NCBI RefSeq assembly: GCF_004138125.1
Contig: NZ_RXHS01000001.1
Span: forward strand, 405,303-469,302
Length of the DNA: 64,000 nt
Direction of reading: 5' to 3'
Source: Seramator thermalis
GTDB lineage: Bacteria; Bacteroidota; Bacteroidia; Bacteroidales; Dysgonomonadaceae
The notes under the pieces were generated by a model. The model saw only the letters and a program-made list of their open reading frames with translations, was not told where the DNA came from and searched no databases. Shown here piece after piece: positions 47,350 through 56,208 of the stretch. Position 1 is the stretch's first letter. The number at the start of each line of letters is the position of its first letter. A program made the translations under genes and the position numbers.

Positions 47350-47378
47350 AAGCCATCCCATAGAGGGTGGCTTTTTTC
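47350..47378 (+). terminator. Terminator after the small lipoprotein gene
   Basis: AGCCATCC and GGGTGGCT (one G-U pair) around a short loop, followed by six Ts. Confidence 0.9.
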
Positions 47379-47401
47379 ATGGCGTTATGAAACAAAAGTA
47401 T

Positions 47402-47409
47402 TATCTTTG
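47402..47409 (+). promoter_or_regulatory. -7 box (TATCTTTG) of the DUF3256 gene
   Basis: An exact TAnnTTTG match, 57 bases upstream of the preferred ATG at 47466. Confidence 0.55.
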
Positions 47410-47465
47410 TATCGTACGTAACGAGAATCATGATAACATTAACGTTATAGATATTGAACGATCAA

Positions 47466-48086
47466 ATGATTAAAAGATTTATTCCCTTAGGATTTCTTCT
47501 AATTGCACTCACCTGTTCCGCCCAAAAAATGGGAGAACTTTTCAAAACAATGCCTCAATATGTTCTGCCGGGATTTTCCGAAGCAGACAAAATTATGCTA
47601 CTCGTCGACACAGCACTGACAAGCATTCCCTATCCATTGGGAAATATTGAAAGGATTAACTACAGCGACGATTTTTTAAAAATAAAAACCTCGAGCAGAG
47701 GAACTCTTCAGATAAAATTACTTCCACTCATTAATAACACAAAAATTGTATGTGTTGTGAAAACTGTTTGTGGACAAGCATGCGACAGTCAAATTCAATT
47801 TTATTCAACCGAGTGGAATCCGATCGAATCTGAGCCCCTTCTGCCTCATCTTTCGGCAGAAATGTTTTTTGATCGATCGCAAAAAAACAACATCGATTTC
47901 GAAAAAGCACTTCGATTAATTGACATGGAGCCAATTAAAGCCGAATTTAAAGGTGGATCTGACGATCTTACTCTTATTTTGGATTACGAATCGTATGTAT
48001 CTGCTGAAAATGTTGAACTAATAAAGTCTTTTATTGAACAAGATTCAATAACTTTGCGGTGGAATAAAACCTCATTCCAAAACTAA
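47466..48086 (+). CDS. DUF3256 family exported protein
   Basis: A 206-residue protein from the ATG of MIKRFIPLGFLLIALTCSAQ, a good signal peptide; a TTG four codons earlier is in frame. The Bacteroidales family DUF3256 is recognised by ELFKTMPQYVLPGFSEADKI, LDTALTSIPYPL-like segments and a regular beta pattern around KIKTSSRGTLQIKLLPL. A Cys pair (VCGQACDSQI) may form a disulfide. It is periplasmic or surface-located; the role is unknown. The tRNA-Arg gene follows by eleven bases. Confidence 0.82.
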   Translation: MIKRFIPLGFLLIALTCSAQKMGELFKTMPQYVLPGFSEADKIMLLVDTALTSIPYPLGNIERINYSDDFLKIKTSSRGTLQIKLLPLINNTKIVCVVKTVCGQACDSQIQFYSTEWNPIESEPLLPHLSAEMFFDRSQKNNIDFEKALRLIDMEPIKAEFKGGSDDLTLILDYESYVSAENVELIKSFIEQDSITLRWNKTSFQN

Positions 48087-48097
48087 TTTTACTGAAT

Positions 48098-48169
48098 GCA
48101 CCCGTAGTTCAATGGATAGAATACCGGATTCCGGTTCCGACGATGCGAGTTCGATTCTCGCCGGGTGTA
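48098..48169 (+). tRNA. tRNA-Arg (anticodon CCG)
   Basis: A 72-nucleotide cloverleaf: acceptor GCACCCG pairs with CGGGTGT (one G-U), D-arm GTTCAATGGATAGAAT, anticodon loop TTCCGGT giving CCG, T-arm GCGAG-TTCGATT-CTCGC. The first pair of the anticodon stem is a mismatch. CCA is not encoded. Confidence 0.95.
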
Positions 48170-48206
48170 CACTAACACATTCTCCATAAAATCAAAGCTA
48201 CCGGTT

Positions 48207-48243
48207 TTGCGGCTGAAAATGATTTTCAGCCGCAATTTTTTTC
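48207..48243 (+). terminator. Terminator after tRNA-Arg
   Basis: TTGCGGCTGAAAA and its exact complement TTTTCAGCCGCAA around TGA, followed by a run of Ts. Confidence 0.93.
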
Positions 48244-48300
48244 TTCGATACCTTATACACGGATCCCAAATTTTTCCTATATTTCGAAAAAAATTGCGAC

Positions 48301-49332
48301 GTGAATTATACTGAATTTGACGATCGAAACTGTGTAGCCCGATTTCAGAAACCGGAGGAAAACGGGAACATAAAATGTATTCTTTGTCCTCACGAATGTA
48401 TTTTGAAGGAGGGACAGTCAGGATTATGCCGTGCACGCAAAAACATTCATGGTACATTATATTCGTTATCCTATGGCCGGCCGTGTTCAATAGGTATTGA
48501 TCCTATTGAAAAAAAACCTTTATTTCATTTCTATCCCCGTAGCAAGATTTTGTCCCTCGCAACCGCCGGATGCAATTTCCATTGTTTAAACTGCCAAAAT
48601 TGGCAAATATCGCAAACTTCGCCTCAAAATGCACATCCTTACATCGAACCAATAAGGATTGTGGATGCTGCTTTATCGCAAAATATAGGATCTATTGCTT
48701 TTACATATACCGAACCTACCGTATTCTACGAATACATGTATGACATTGCTCAACTGTCGCGCGAAAAGGACATAAAAACGGTTATGGTTTCAAATGGTTT
48801 TATCAACCACGATCCTTTGGTCGAATTGTGCTCTTTGATAAATGCAGCTAACATCGATCTAAAATGTTTCGACGAGGCGACCTACAAAAAACTCACCGGA
48901 GGACGTCTTTCGACCGTACTCGAAACTCTGTTGACCTTAAAACAACAAAACGTTTGGCTCGAAATTACATTTCTTCTTATTCCGGAATTCAATGACGATC
49001 TCGAAAAAATAAAAAAAATGTGCGAATGGCTTGTACGCAACGGATTTGATGACACTCCTTTGCATATCAGCCGCTTTTCCCCTGCGTATAAATTGTCTCA
49101 TCTTCCGCCTACTCCCACAGAATTACTCTTAAATGCAAGAGAAATCGCGAAAAACTCCGGAATCAGATATGTTTACATTGGGAATGTCCCTCATTCAGAA
49201 AGCGAAAACACCTATTGTCCGCAATGCGGAAATTTATTAATTGAGCGAAAAGGTTTTTCCATTACAAAAAACCATATAGAAGATGGGAGATGCCCATATT
49301 GTAATACGCAAATTGCCGGAAGTTGGGGCTAA
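48301..49332 (+). CDS. AmmeMemoRadiSam system radical SAM protein
   Basis: A 343-residue radical SAM protein beginning with GTG (no ATG near). The cluster motif is C91xxxC95xxC98 in TAGCNFHCLNCQNWQ, preceded by a Cys-rich N-terminal part (CILCPHEC and GLCRARK). It is followed by a C-terminal double CxxC ribbon (CPQCGNLL and CPYCNTQ). This matches the PflA-like radical SAM family that co-occurs with MEMO and AMMECR1 proteins. It lies tail-to-tail with the MEMO-AMMECR1 gene; the two stop codons share bases at 49330-49331. The reaction is not established; a glycyl-radical-type or RNA/protein modification role are guesses. Confidence 0.88.
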   Translation: MNYTEFDDRNCVARFQKPEENGNIKCILCPHECILKEGQSGLCRARKNIHGTLYSLSYGRPCSIGIDPIEKKPLFHFYPRSKILSLATAGCNFHCLNCQNWQISQTSPQNAHPYIEPIRIVDAALSQNIGSIAFTYTEPTVFYEYMYDIAQLSREKDIKTVMVSNGFINHDPLVELCSLINAANIDLKCFDEATYKKLTGGRLSTVLETLLTLKQQNVWLEITFLLIPEFNDDLEKIKKMCEWLVRNGFDDTPLHISRFSPAYKLSHLPPTPTELLLNAREIAKNSGIRYVYIGNVPHSESENTYCPQCGNLLIERKGFSITKNHIEDGRCPYCNTQIAGSWG

Positions 49333-50762
49333 TTTCTGAACTCCGATTCCGAAAACACAACGGCCGAAAAAATATAAATATCAGATTGCCGCCAACCATC
49401 CCATCCAATTCCGGCCTTATCACGGGCACAATGGCCCAGAAACTGTTCCAAATTCCATCCTGTCTCATCGGCGACTTGTGGTAAAAACACACCACTTGCC
49501 GAACCTTTTCGCAAATAAATTCCGTGCTTGCCAAGCACAATTTGAGAAATATCATCAATTTTTTTTAATGGCGAAAGCACAGATATTTCTATTTCAATTT
49601 GTTCGAGTTCATGCTCGGCAACCGGTGGGAAGCGGTAATCGTGAATGGCTGCAGAAACAGCCATTTGGCGTATTGTGTGAATTAATGGATTTTCGCTTTC
49701 TATCATTCCGATGCAACCTCTCAGTTGCCCGTGTTTGTGTAAGGTAACAAAAGCTCCACAATGCGAATAAATAGCTTGAGAGCATGAGCCGATATCTATT
49801 TTATTCGCCTCGTGGCCAAAAAGAGACTTTATGCTGTTTCGCGCTTCCGCCAACAGAGTTTTCTTATCTTCGTTGGTTAAATAAAACTCATCGTTTTGAT
49901 TGAGATCAGCCTGTTGACAAACAACTATCGCCCAATATCCGACCACTTCGCGACGATCACCGTAGTTTCGTTCATCACCCGAATTTCGGTAATCGATAGC
50001 TTGATAATGAAGGGAGGAGTCTGAGTGAGTCAAATGCAAGAGAGTGAGGACCGAAGTCCATCCACACAAACTCGTAAGTAGATTTGGAATACGTTTCTTC
50101 CGATTTTCGATTAAAGTATCAATGAGAATTTGTGGATTATTTGACGTTATGGCATCTTTTGTGGCAGTATCCACCTGTTTAGCCGCTTGATAATGAGGAT
50201 AATGAGAAAAATCTGTACTAACGACAAACAAATTGTTTTCGGTGAAGTAAGGTTTAAGAGCTTCGGCAATACGAGAGCAAGTCTCCGGCTTTGAAGCAGC
50301 TATAACAATCGGAACGATTTGAAATTCATTTTTCAGCTTGTAATGCAAAAAAGGCAACTGCACCTCAATGGCATGTTCATTTGTGTGTGGAGCAATTTCA
50401 TTCGTAAACACATCGGGAAAATCCGAAACAAGTTTTCTACCTATATCGCAATTCACTTTTTCCTCACCATAATGCATCTCAAAATTCCCATCACAATAAA
50501 CCGATGCCTTTTCAAATTGATAATGATGAGATGACGCAAGTATAAAAACGTTTTCGTATTGTCGATCTTCTTCGAGTTGATTAAAAGCTGACGCTGCAAC
50601 TCTCCCCGAAAAAACATAGCCTGCATGTGGACTAATGAGAGCCCTCACCTTTTGCACTTTACGTGGTTCTGCTATTCCCAGATAGGTTTCGACCACTGTC
50701 TTCAGTTGTTTTGGATCGTCAGGATAGAATTGGCCTGCTACCGAAGGTTTTCTGTTTTTCAT
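49329..50762 (-). CDS. MEMO-AMMECR1 fusion protein (AmmeMemoRadiSam proteins B and A)
   Basis: A 477-residue fusion. Residues 1 to about 275 are a MEMO1 domain (KPSVAGQFYPDDPKQLK, ISPHAGYVFSGRVAA, STDFSHYPHY), a dioxygenase-like metal-binding fold with the metal-site His residues visible. Residues about 295-470 are an AMMECR1 domain with its diagnostic LRGCIGMIE and FPPVAEHEL. In many genomes these are separate genes beside the radical SAM gene; here the first two are fused. The gene starts at MKNRKPSV. Function is unknown in bacteria; human MEMO1 binds iron or copper. Confidence 0.9.
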   Translation of the reverse strand: MKNRKPSVAGQFYPDDPKQLKTVVETYLGIAEPRKVQKVRALISPHAGYVFSGRVAASAFNQLEEDRQYENVFILASSHHYQFEKASVYCDGNFEMHYGEEKVNCDIGRKLVSDFPDVFTNEIAPHTNEHAIEVQLPFLHYKLKNEFQIVPIVIAASKPETCSRIAEALKPYFTENNLFVVSTDFSHYPHYQAAKQVDTATKDAITSNNPQILIDTLIENRKKRIPNLLTSLCGWTSVLTLLHLTHSDSSLHYQAIDYRNSGDERNYGDRREVVGYWAIVVCQQADLNQNDEFYLTNEDKKTLLAEARNSIKSLFGHEANKIDIGSCSQAIYSHCGAFVTLHKHGQLRGCIGMIESENPLIHTIRQMAVSAAIHDYRFPPVAEHELEQIEIEISVLSPLKKIDDISQIVLGKHGIYLRKGSASGVFLPQVADETGWNLEQFLGHCARDKAGIGWDGWRQSDIYIFSAVVFSESEFRN

Positions 50763-50945
50763 AAGATCGGATTTTTTTGTTTTAACAACAAAGTATACAT
50801 CAAAGTTTCATAATTGCCTAATTTTTGGTGAAATCACTTTAAAAACTTTATACGTATCTATTTGTAGAAGATAGATAACTGAGAAGATAGTTCGAATTTG
50901 TAAAAAACAACTGAAAATATCATCCATCGAATAAAAATATTGATG

Positions 50946-50953
50946 TACTTTTG
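50946..50953 (+). promoter_or_regulatory. -7 box (TACTTTTG) of the DUF368 gene
   Basis: Matches TAnnTTTG, 27 bases before the ATG. The -33 region is not convincing. Confidence 0.5.
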
Positions 50954-50979
50954 CACTTTGGAAAATTTCGATTGACAAT

Positions 50980-51879
50980 ATGAATTCAAAAATAGAAGGG
51001 AAAAAACCGACTCCGATCATTGACTGGTTCATAAGATTGATAAAAGGAGTTATTGTGGGCATCGGCTTCATTCTTCCGGGCTTGTCTGGTGGGGTTCTGG
51101 CAGTTATTCTGGGAATTTATGACCGTCTGATACGATTTTTATCCGATTTAAAAAAACATTTCATCGAAAACGTCCTCTATTTCATACCTGTGATTATCGG
51201 CGGAGCGATTGGCATCGTTTTATTTTCGATTTTGGTCGAAAAAGCTTTTGGCGTATATGCGGCCGAATTTATCTGTCTATTTATCGGATTCGTGGCAGGA
51301 ACTTTCCCTTCGCTATACAAAACGGCGGGAAAAGAAGGTCGATCATGGCGCGATATGCTTATATTTCTACTTTCGACAGCATTTATTTTTCTTTTGATGA
51401 TATATGGTGGTCGGCAATTTACAGAAGTTTCACCTAATTTATTAATTTGGGCCGCTTCCGGAGCACTAATCGGACTGGGGGTGATCGTACCGGGAATGAG
51501 TCCATCCAATTTCCTGATATACTTTGGGTTATACGATAAGATGGCAACGGGGATCAAAGATTTCGATTTTGCAGTAATCATTCCTCTACTTATAGGTTTT
51601 ATCCTGTGTGTACTTGCTTTCGCAAAACTGGCGGCTTATCTTTTCAAACGTTACTACTCCGAAATGTATCATTTCATTCTGGGAATGGTGATAGGCTCAT
51701 CGCTGGCAATTTTTCCAACAGTGGTGTTTCCGGCTTTTGCACCTGAGCAGCTCGCCGCTACGAGGCTAAGTTTCGGAATGGCATTTTTCCTGTGCGTCGT
51801 TTTCTTTGCAATCGGGACGCTTATTTCATTTCTGTTTAGTAAAGTTGAAGAAAAGTACCCAAGAGAAGATATTTTCTAA
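50980..51879 (+). CDS. DUF368 family membrane transporter (PopT-type)
   Basis: A 299-residue protein with about eight membrane segments. The two inverted DUF368 motifs are visible: LPGLSGGVLAVILGIYDRL near residue 36 and VPGMSPSNFLIYFGLYDKM near residue 170. DUF368 proteins have been shown elsewhere to recycle undecaprenyl phosphate across the inner membrane (PopT), so a role in envelope carrier-lipid turnover is inferred. Gene on its own, upstream of tmRNA on the other strand. Confidence 0.9.
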   Translation: MNSKIEGKKPTPIIDWFIRLIKGVIVGIGFILPGLSGGVLAVILGIYDRLIRFLSDLKKHFIENVLYFIPVIIGGAIGIVLFSILVEKAFGVYAAEFICLFIGFVAGTFPSLYKTAGKEGRSWRDMLIFLLSTAFIFLLMIYGGRQFTEVSPNLLIWAASGALIGLGVIVPGMSPSNFLIYFGLYDKMATGIKDFDFAVIIPLLIGFILCVLAFAKLAAYLFKRYYSEMYHFILGMVIGSSLAIFPTVVFPAFAPEQLAATRLSFGMAFFLCVVFFAIGTLISFLFSKVEEKYPREDIF

Positions 51880-51975
51880 GGAAAAAATACCGATCAATAA
51901 AAATCTCAGATTCTAATTTTTTCTCAAAAAAAACTGGTAATTGAAACCTCAATCACCAGTTAAAACTATTCAAAG

Positions 51976-52370
51976 TGGAGTTGGAGGGACTCGAACCCTC
52001 GTCCAAACGAGGAAGCAATTTGCTTTCTACATGCTTATCTTCTCTTGATTTTTCGAGAAAAAGTAAGGCAGAAGCTACCAACTTTTTCCTTAGCTTTTTT
52101 GTTTCAGATAGGCGCCAAAGCCTCGCCTGTCCTATCTCCGATTTATCTGCACCACCGTTTCGGAACGCTTCGAAGCCACAGCTTCCGGGTGATGTCTTGT
52201 CCCAACACCTGTGCCGGGATTAAGCTTCAATCTACTATACTTCGATTAAGCAGCAAGAGCATAATTGTTATTGCCAGTTAATTGTTCGACATTTGAGATT
52301 AAAGTGCTAACTGTCAACGCACTGCATGCTTACAAACCTCTTCTACTCGCTGTCAAAACCAGTCAACCCC
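51976..52370 (-). ncRNA. ssrA: tmRNA
   Basis: On the minus strand the 5' end GGGGTTGACTGGTTTTGACAG pairs (GGGGUUG) with the 3' CAACTCCA, and the T-arm GAGGGTTCGAGTCCCTC is intact. The tag frame lies near 52240-52270 and reads GNNNYALAA followed by TAA, where Ala from the charged tmRNA precedes. About 395 nucleotides, no encoded CCA. Small plus-strand frames across this region are artefacts. Confidence 0.95.
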
Positions 52371-52576
52371 GAGTATCATCTCAAAAAATTTTACTTTTGG
52401 TTGTCCTTTGACACAAAATTACGATTTTGGTTTAATCTAACCAAATTTTATTGCGTCTTTTCAAGGTCATTGAGTTATATTGCAATATCCATGATAAAAA
52501 AATAAGACGAAGTACAAATTATCCTTCATTGATCAATATTATTGAAATTTGAATTTCTCGATCGTCAAAAATTCTG

Positions 52577-52584
52577 TATTTTTG
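52577..52584 (+). promoter_or_regulatory. -7 box (TATTTTTG) of the nfnAB-pdxB operon
   Basis: Exact TAnnTTTG, 40 bases before the nfnA ATG; TTTC rather than TTTG lies at the -33 position with 19-base spacing. Confidence 0.5.
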
Positions 52585-52623
52585 CAAGATTATTAAACAC
52601 ACTGAAAGAAACAACACAAGATC

Positions 52624-53406
52624 ATGAACAAAATTGTAGGAAAAGAAGGCTTATCCGATAAAGTCGTAAAGTTCGAAATCGAAGCTCCACTTATTGCAAA
52701 AAGCAGGAAACCGGGACATTTTGTCATCGTCAGAGTCGGGAAAAAAGGAGAACGCGTTCCTTACACAATTGCAGCTGCAGATCCTCAAAAAGGAACAATC
52801 ACTCTGGTTATCCAACGTGTAGGCAAATCCTCCGAAAAACTCTGCCAACTCAATATTGGAGATTATGTAACCGATTTAGTAGGCCCCTTGGGTAAAGCTA
52901 CGCACATCGAAAATTTCGGGACAGTACTTTGTGCCGGTGGCGGTGTTGGAGTTGCGCCAATGCTTCCTATCATAGAAGGGATGAAAAAAGCAGGGAACAA
53001 AGTAATTTCCGTTTTGGCTGCGCGCACAAAGGAACTAATAATTCTGGAAGAGCAGGTTCGTAAGTTTTCCGATGAAGTCATCATTATGACAGACGATGGT
53101 TCGTATGGCGAAAAAGGGTTGATAACCAATGGCGTTGAGAATGTCATTCAACGCGAAAAAGTTGATTTGTGCGTGACAATCGGGCCCGCCATCATGATGA
53201 AATTTGTTTCCGAATTAACAAAAAAATATGACGTGCCAACCATAGCCTCGCTCAACACGATCATGGTTGACGGTACCGGGATGTGTGGAGCATGCCGCGT
53301 TACGGTGGGAGGAAAAACACGCTTCGTATGTGTCGATGGCCCCGAATTCGATGCGCATCAAGTCGATTTCGACGAAATGCTGATGCGCCTGAAAGCATAC
53401 AATTAA
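52624..53406 (+). CDS. nfnA: NADH-dependent ferredoxin:NADP+ oxidoreductase subunit A (NfnA-like)
   Basis: A 260-residue ferredoxin-NADP reductase-type subunit: FAD domain (GHFVIVRVGKKGERVPYTI), NAD domain (VLCAGGGVGVAPMLPIIEG) and a C-terminal [2Fe-2S] motif (GMCGACRVTV, then FVCVDGP). It pairs with the downstream flavoprotein as the bifurcating Nfn/SudBA complex, which couples NADH- and ferredoxin-linked NADP+ reduction. A sulfide dehydrogenase (SudB) label is the older name for the same family. 55 bases separate the two genes. Confidence 0.9.
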   Translation: MNKIVGKEGLSDKVVKFEIEAPLIAKSRKPGHFVIVRVGKKGERVPYTIAAADPQKGTITLVIQRVGKSSEKLCQLNIGDYVTDLVGPLGKATHIENFGTVLCAGGGVGVAPMLPIIEGMKKAGNKVISVLAARTKELIILEEQVRKFSDEVIIMTDDGSYGEKGLITNGVENVIQREKVDLCVTIGPAIMMKFVSELTKKYDVPTIASLNTIMVDGTGMCGACRVTVGGKTRFVCVDGPEFDAHQVDFDEMLMRLKAYN

Positions 53407-53461
53407 AAAAATACTAAAGAAAATAAACACAAATTCATAAGTAAACTATCCATAACATACA

Positions 53462-54940
53462 ATGAATAATGAATATTTAAAGGCAGAACGTGCGCAAGAA
53501 TGGCGCGAAACCCTGCGAAAATCGATGAAAAATAAGGATCGAACCGATTTGCCCCGAGTGAAAATGCCGGAAGTTCCTCCCGAAATCCGTTGTCACACAT
53601 ACGACGAAGTCAATCTGGGGCTTAGTCTCGAGCAAGCAATTGGCGAATCACATCGTTGCCTCGATTGCGTGGACCCAACTTGCATAACAGGATGTCCCGT
53701 TGAAATCAATATTCCGAAATTTATCAAAAATATCGAACGCGGAGAAATTCTCGAAGCCGCCAAAACATTAAAGGAAACCAGCGCCTTGCCTGCAGTTTGC
53801 GGTCGTGTTTGTCCCCAAGAGCGCCAATGCGAGAGCAAATGTTTTTACACCCTCAAACTAAAGAAAGAGCCCGTTGCCATTGGTTATCTCGAACGTTTTG
53901 CCGCAGACTACGAACGCAATAGCGGACAAATATCGATTCCCGATGTTGCTCCGGCTAACGGCATCAAAATAGCAGTTGTAGGCTCAGGTCCGGCCGGACT
54001 TTCATTTGCCGGGGACATGGCCAAGATGGGATATGATGTAACGGTTTTCGAGGCTCTGCACGAATTGGGCGGAGTACTCCGCTACGGAATCCCCGAATTT
54101 CGCCTTCCCAACGAAATCGTAGATTTTGAAATTGACGTACTTAAAAAAATGGGAGTTAAATTCTTGACAAATTGCATAGTCGGAAAAACTATCCTGCAAG
54201 AGGATCTCGTAGCGGAAGGTTTTCGAGGTATCTTCGTTGGCAGTGGTGCGGGATTACCCAACTTTATGAATATTCCGGGTGAGAATCTCAACGGAGTGAT
54301 GTCGTGCAACGAATACCTGACGCGTATCAACCTCATGCAAGCGGCTGACCCCGAAAGCGATACGCCCATACATTTAGGTAAAAAGGTTGCCGTAATTGGT
54401 GGAGGCAATACCGCCATGGATGCCGTTCGTACGGCACGGCGTCTCGGGGCCGAAAAGGCGATGATCGTTTATCGTCGCTCGGAAGAAGAAATGCCTGCCC
54501 GAATTGAAGAGATAAAACACGCCAAGGAAGAAGGCATAGAATTTCTAACCCTGCATAATCCCATTAAATATGAAAGCGATGCAAACGGCCGCGTTCAACG
54601 GATGCTCCTTCAGCGTATGAAATTAGGCGACCCTGACGCCTCCGGACGTCGCAGTCCCGTTGCCATAGAAGGAGACACGGTATGGATAGATGTGGATGAA
54701 GTAATAGTGAGCGTTGGTGTTTCGCCAAATCCTCTTATTCCACAATCTTTTTCGGGTATCGAAGTAACGTCACGCGGAACTATTGTTGTGAATAACGACA
54801 CCATGCAATCTGCAGTAAAAACCATATTTGCCGGAGGAGATATCGTTCGCGGTGGGGCAACCGTAATCCTCGCAATGGGCGACGGTAGAAAAGCGGCAAA
54901 ATCGATGCATGAATATTTATCGTCAAATCAAACTGAATGA
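53462..54940 (+). CDS. nfnB: NADPH-dependent glutamate synthase-like subunit B (NfnB)
   Basis: A 492-residue flavoprotein with an N-terminal [4Fe-4S] region (CLDCVDPTCITGCPVEI and CGRVCPQERQC). A GxGxxG FAD motif follows (VVGSGPAGLSFAGDMAKM), then the NADPH motif VIGGGNTAMDAVRTARRLG. Alone it resembles the small subunit of glutamate synthase (GltA); directly after nfnA it is the bifurcating L-subunit. The last four bases (ATGA) overlap the start of pdxB, so pdxB is translationally coupled. Confidence 0.9.
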   Translation: MNNEYLKAERAQEWRETLRKSMKNKDRTDLPRVKMPEVPPEIRCHTYDEVNLGLSLEQAIGESHRCLDCVDPTCITGCPVEINIPKFIKNIERGEILEAAKTLKETSALPAVCGRVCPQERQCESKCFYTLKLKKEPVAIGYLERFAADYERNSGQISIPDVAPANGIKIAVVGSGPAGLSFAGDMAKMGYDVTVFEALHELGGVLRYGIPEFRLPNEIVDFEIDVLKKMGVKFLTNCIVGKTILQEDLVAEGFRGIFVGSGAGLPNFMNIPGENLNGVMSCNEYLTRINLMQAADPESDTPIHLGKKVAVIGGGNTAMDAVRTARRLGAEKAMIVYRRSEEEMPARIEEIKHAKEEGIEFLTLHNPIKYESDANGRVQRMLLQRMKLGDPDASGRRSPVAIEGDTVWIDVDEVIVSVGVSPNPLIPQSFSGIEVTSRGTIVVNNDTMQSAVKTIFAGGDIVRGGATVILAMGDGRKAAKSMHEYLSSNQTE

Positions 54941-56073
54941 AAATTCTTGCGGACGCTCATATACCTTACCTGAAAGGTGTAATCGAATTGTTTGGCGAAG
55001 TAGAATATTTGCCGGGCAATGAATTTAGCAAAGAAAAAATCAAAGACAAGGATGTCTTGATAGTGCGTACTGTAACCCATTTCGGGAAAGAAATTCTCGA
55101 AGGGAGCAGTGTGAAACTGATATGTTCGGCTACTATCGGATACGATCATATCGACACGGCCTATTGTGATGCCCACAACATAGCCTGGCGCACAGCACCC
55201 GGATGCAATTCCAATTCGGTCGAACAATATGTTACTGCCTCTTTGCTTTACATCGCTCGGAAACAAGGATGCGAATTAAAAGATAAAACTATCGGAATTG
55301 TCGGCGTGGGGAATGTGGGAAGTCGTGTGGAAGCCGCTTGTCGAAAACTTGGCATGAAAGTACTTCTCAACGACCCACCTCGCGAAGAACGAGAAGGGAA
55401 ACAAAAATTCGTTTCTCTCAATACGATTAAAAACGAAGCGGACATCATTACATTACATGTTCCTTTGACAAAAAACGGGAAATACCCCACATATCACTTG
55501 GTGGATTTCGAGTTTTTTCGTTCATTACGTAAACAACCGGTTATTATTAATTCCTGTCGCGGAGCAGTTGTTGACAATCAAGCATGGGGGAAAGCCATCT
55601 ATGAACATTTAATCTCGGCATCGGTGATAGATTGTTGGGAAAATGAGCCCAATATCGATTTGGATCTACTTCGAAAAGTAGATATAGCGACACCGCATAT
55701 CGCGGGTTATTCGGCTGACGGCAAATGGACAGCCACCAAAATGACACTTGAGAACGTGAACGATTACTTTAAATTAGGCATCGATCCCATACCGTTTCAA
55801 AAGATTCCCGACCCCGATCAACCAATTATCGATTTGCAACATGTTCCGCCTGAAGAACAATTGCCTACTGCGGTGTGGCATACCTACAATCCGATGAAAG
55901 AAACAGAAGCACTCAAATCGAATCCTGAAGATTTTTACCGTTTCAGATCGAACTATCCGCTGCGGCGTGAATACGTAGCCTATACGGTAGTCAATGCAGA
56001 TCCGACAATTGCCGAAACTTTAAAAATGTTAGGATTCAATGTAAATTCTTTTCGAAATCGAAAAACTCTCTGA
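54937..56073 (+). CDS. pdxB: 4-phosphoerythronate dehydrogenase
   Basis: A 378-residue D-2-hydroxyacid dehydrogenase in the DXP-independent-of-PdxS route to pyridoxal phosphate. The start KILADAHIPYLKG, the NAD motif GIVGVGNVGSRVEAACRKLG (about 122-141), the catalytic Arg in INSCRGAVV and a Glu-His pair in EPN and TPHIAGYS are present. The C-terminal DUF3410-type dimerisation region distinguishes PdxB from SerA. It oxidises erythronate-4-phosphate; other PdxA/J genes are not in the window. Confidence 0.93.
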   Translation: MKILADAHIPYLKGVIELFGEVEYLPGNEFSKEKIKDKDVLIVRTVTHFGKEILEGSSVKLICSATIGYDHIDTAYCDAHNIAWRTAPGCNSNSVEQYVTASLLYIARKQGCELKDKTIGIVGVGNVGSRVEAACRKLGMKVLLNDPPREEREGKQKFVSLNTIKNEADIITLHVPLTKNGKYPTYHLVDFEFFRSLRKQPVIINSCRGAVVDNQAWGKAIYEHLISASVIDCWENEPNIDLDLLRKVDIATPHIAGYSADGKWTATKMTLENVNDYFKLGIDPIPFQKIPDPDQPIIDLQHVPPEEQLPTAVWHTYNPMKETEALKSNPEDFYRFRSNYPLRREYVAYTVVNADPTIAETLKMLGFNVNSFRNRKTL

Positions 56074-56152
56074 ATGCCCGGATGTAAATACACATACCGG
56101 TTGATCTACACTTTAAAATGGTTAATTAATTTCGTTTTAAAAAGAAAATAAA

Positions 56153-56160
56153 TAGATTTG
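56153..56160 (+). promoter_or_regulatory. -7 box (TAGATTTG) of the OmpA/TPR lipoprotein gene
   Basis: Exact TAnnTTTG, 49 bases before the ATG. Confidence 0.5.
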
Positions 56161-56208
56161 CATTCGGTTTTGAGAAAATATTAAATACAAATCATAAATA
56201 CGTTCGTC

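Noticed and set aside
51176..51581. 134-codon minus frame inside the DUF368 gene
   Set aside because: Antisense to clear membrane-protein motifs; hydrophobic codon composition creates the open frame.
51975..52281. Small plus-strand open frames over the tmRNA
   Set aside because: They run through the tRNA-like and pseudoknot parts of tmRNA on the opposite strand; the RNA structure and tag fully explain the sequence.
54937..56073. Possible phosphoglycerate dehydrogenase (SerA) instead of PdxB
   Set aside because: The C-terminal region and the start sequence (KILADAHIPY) fit PdxB, and no ACT domain is present.
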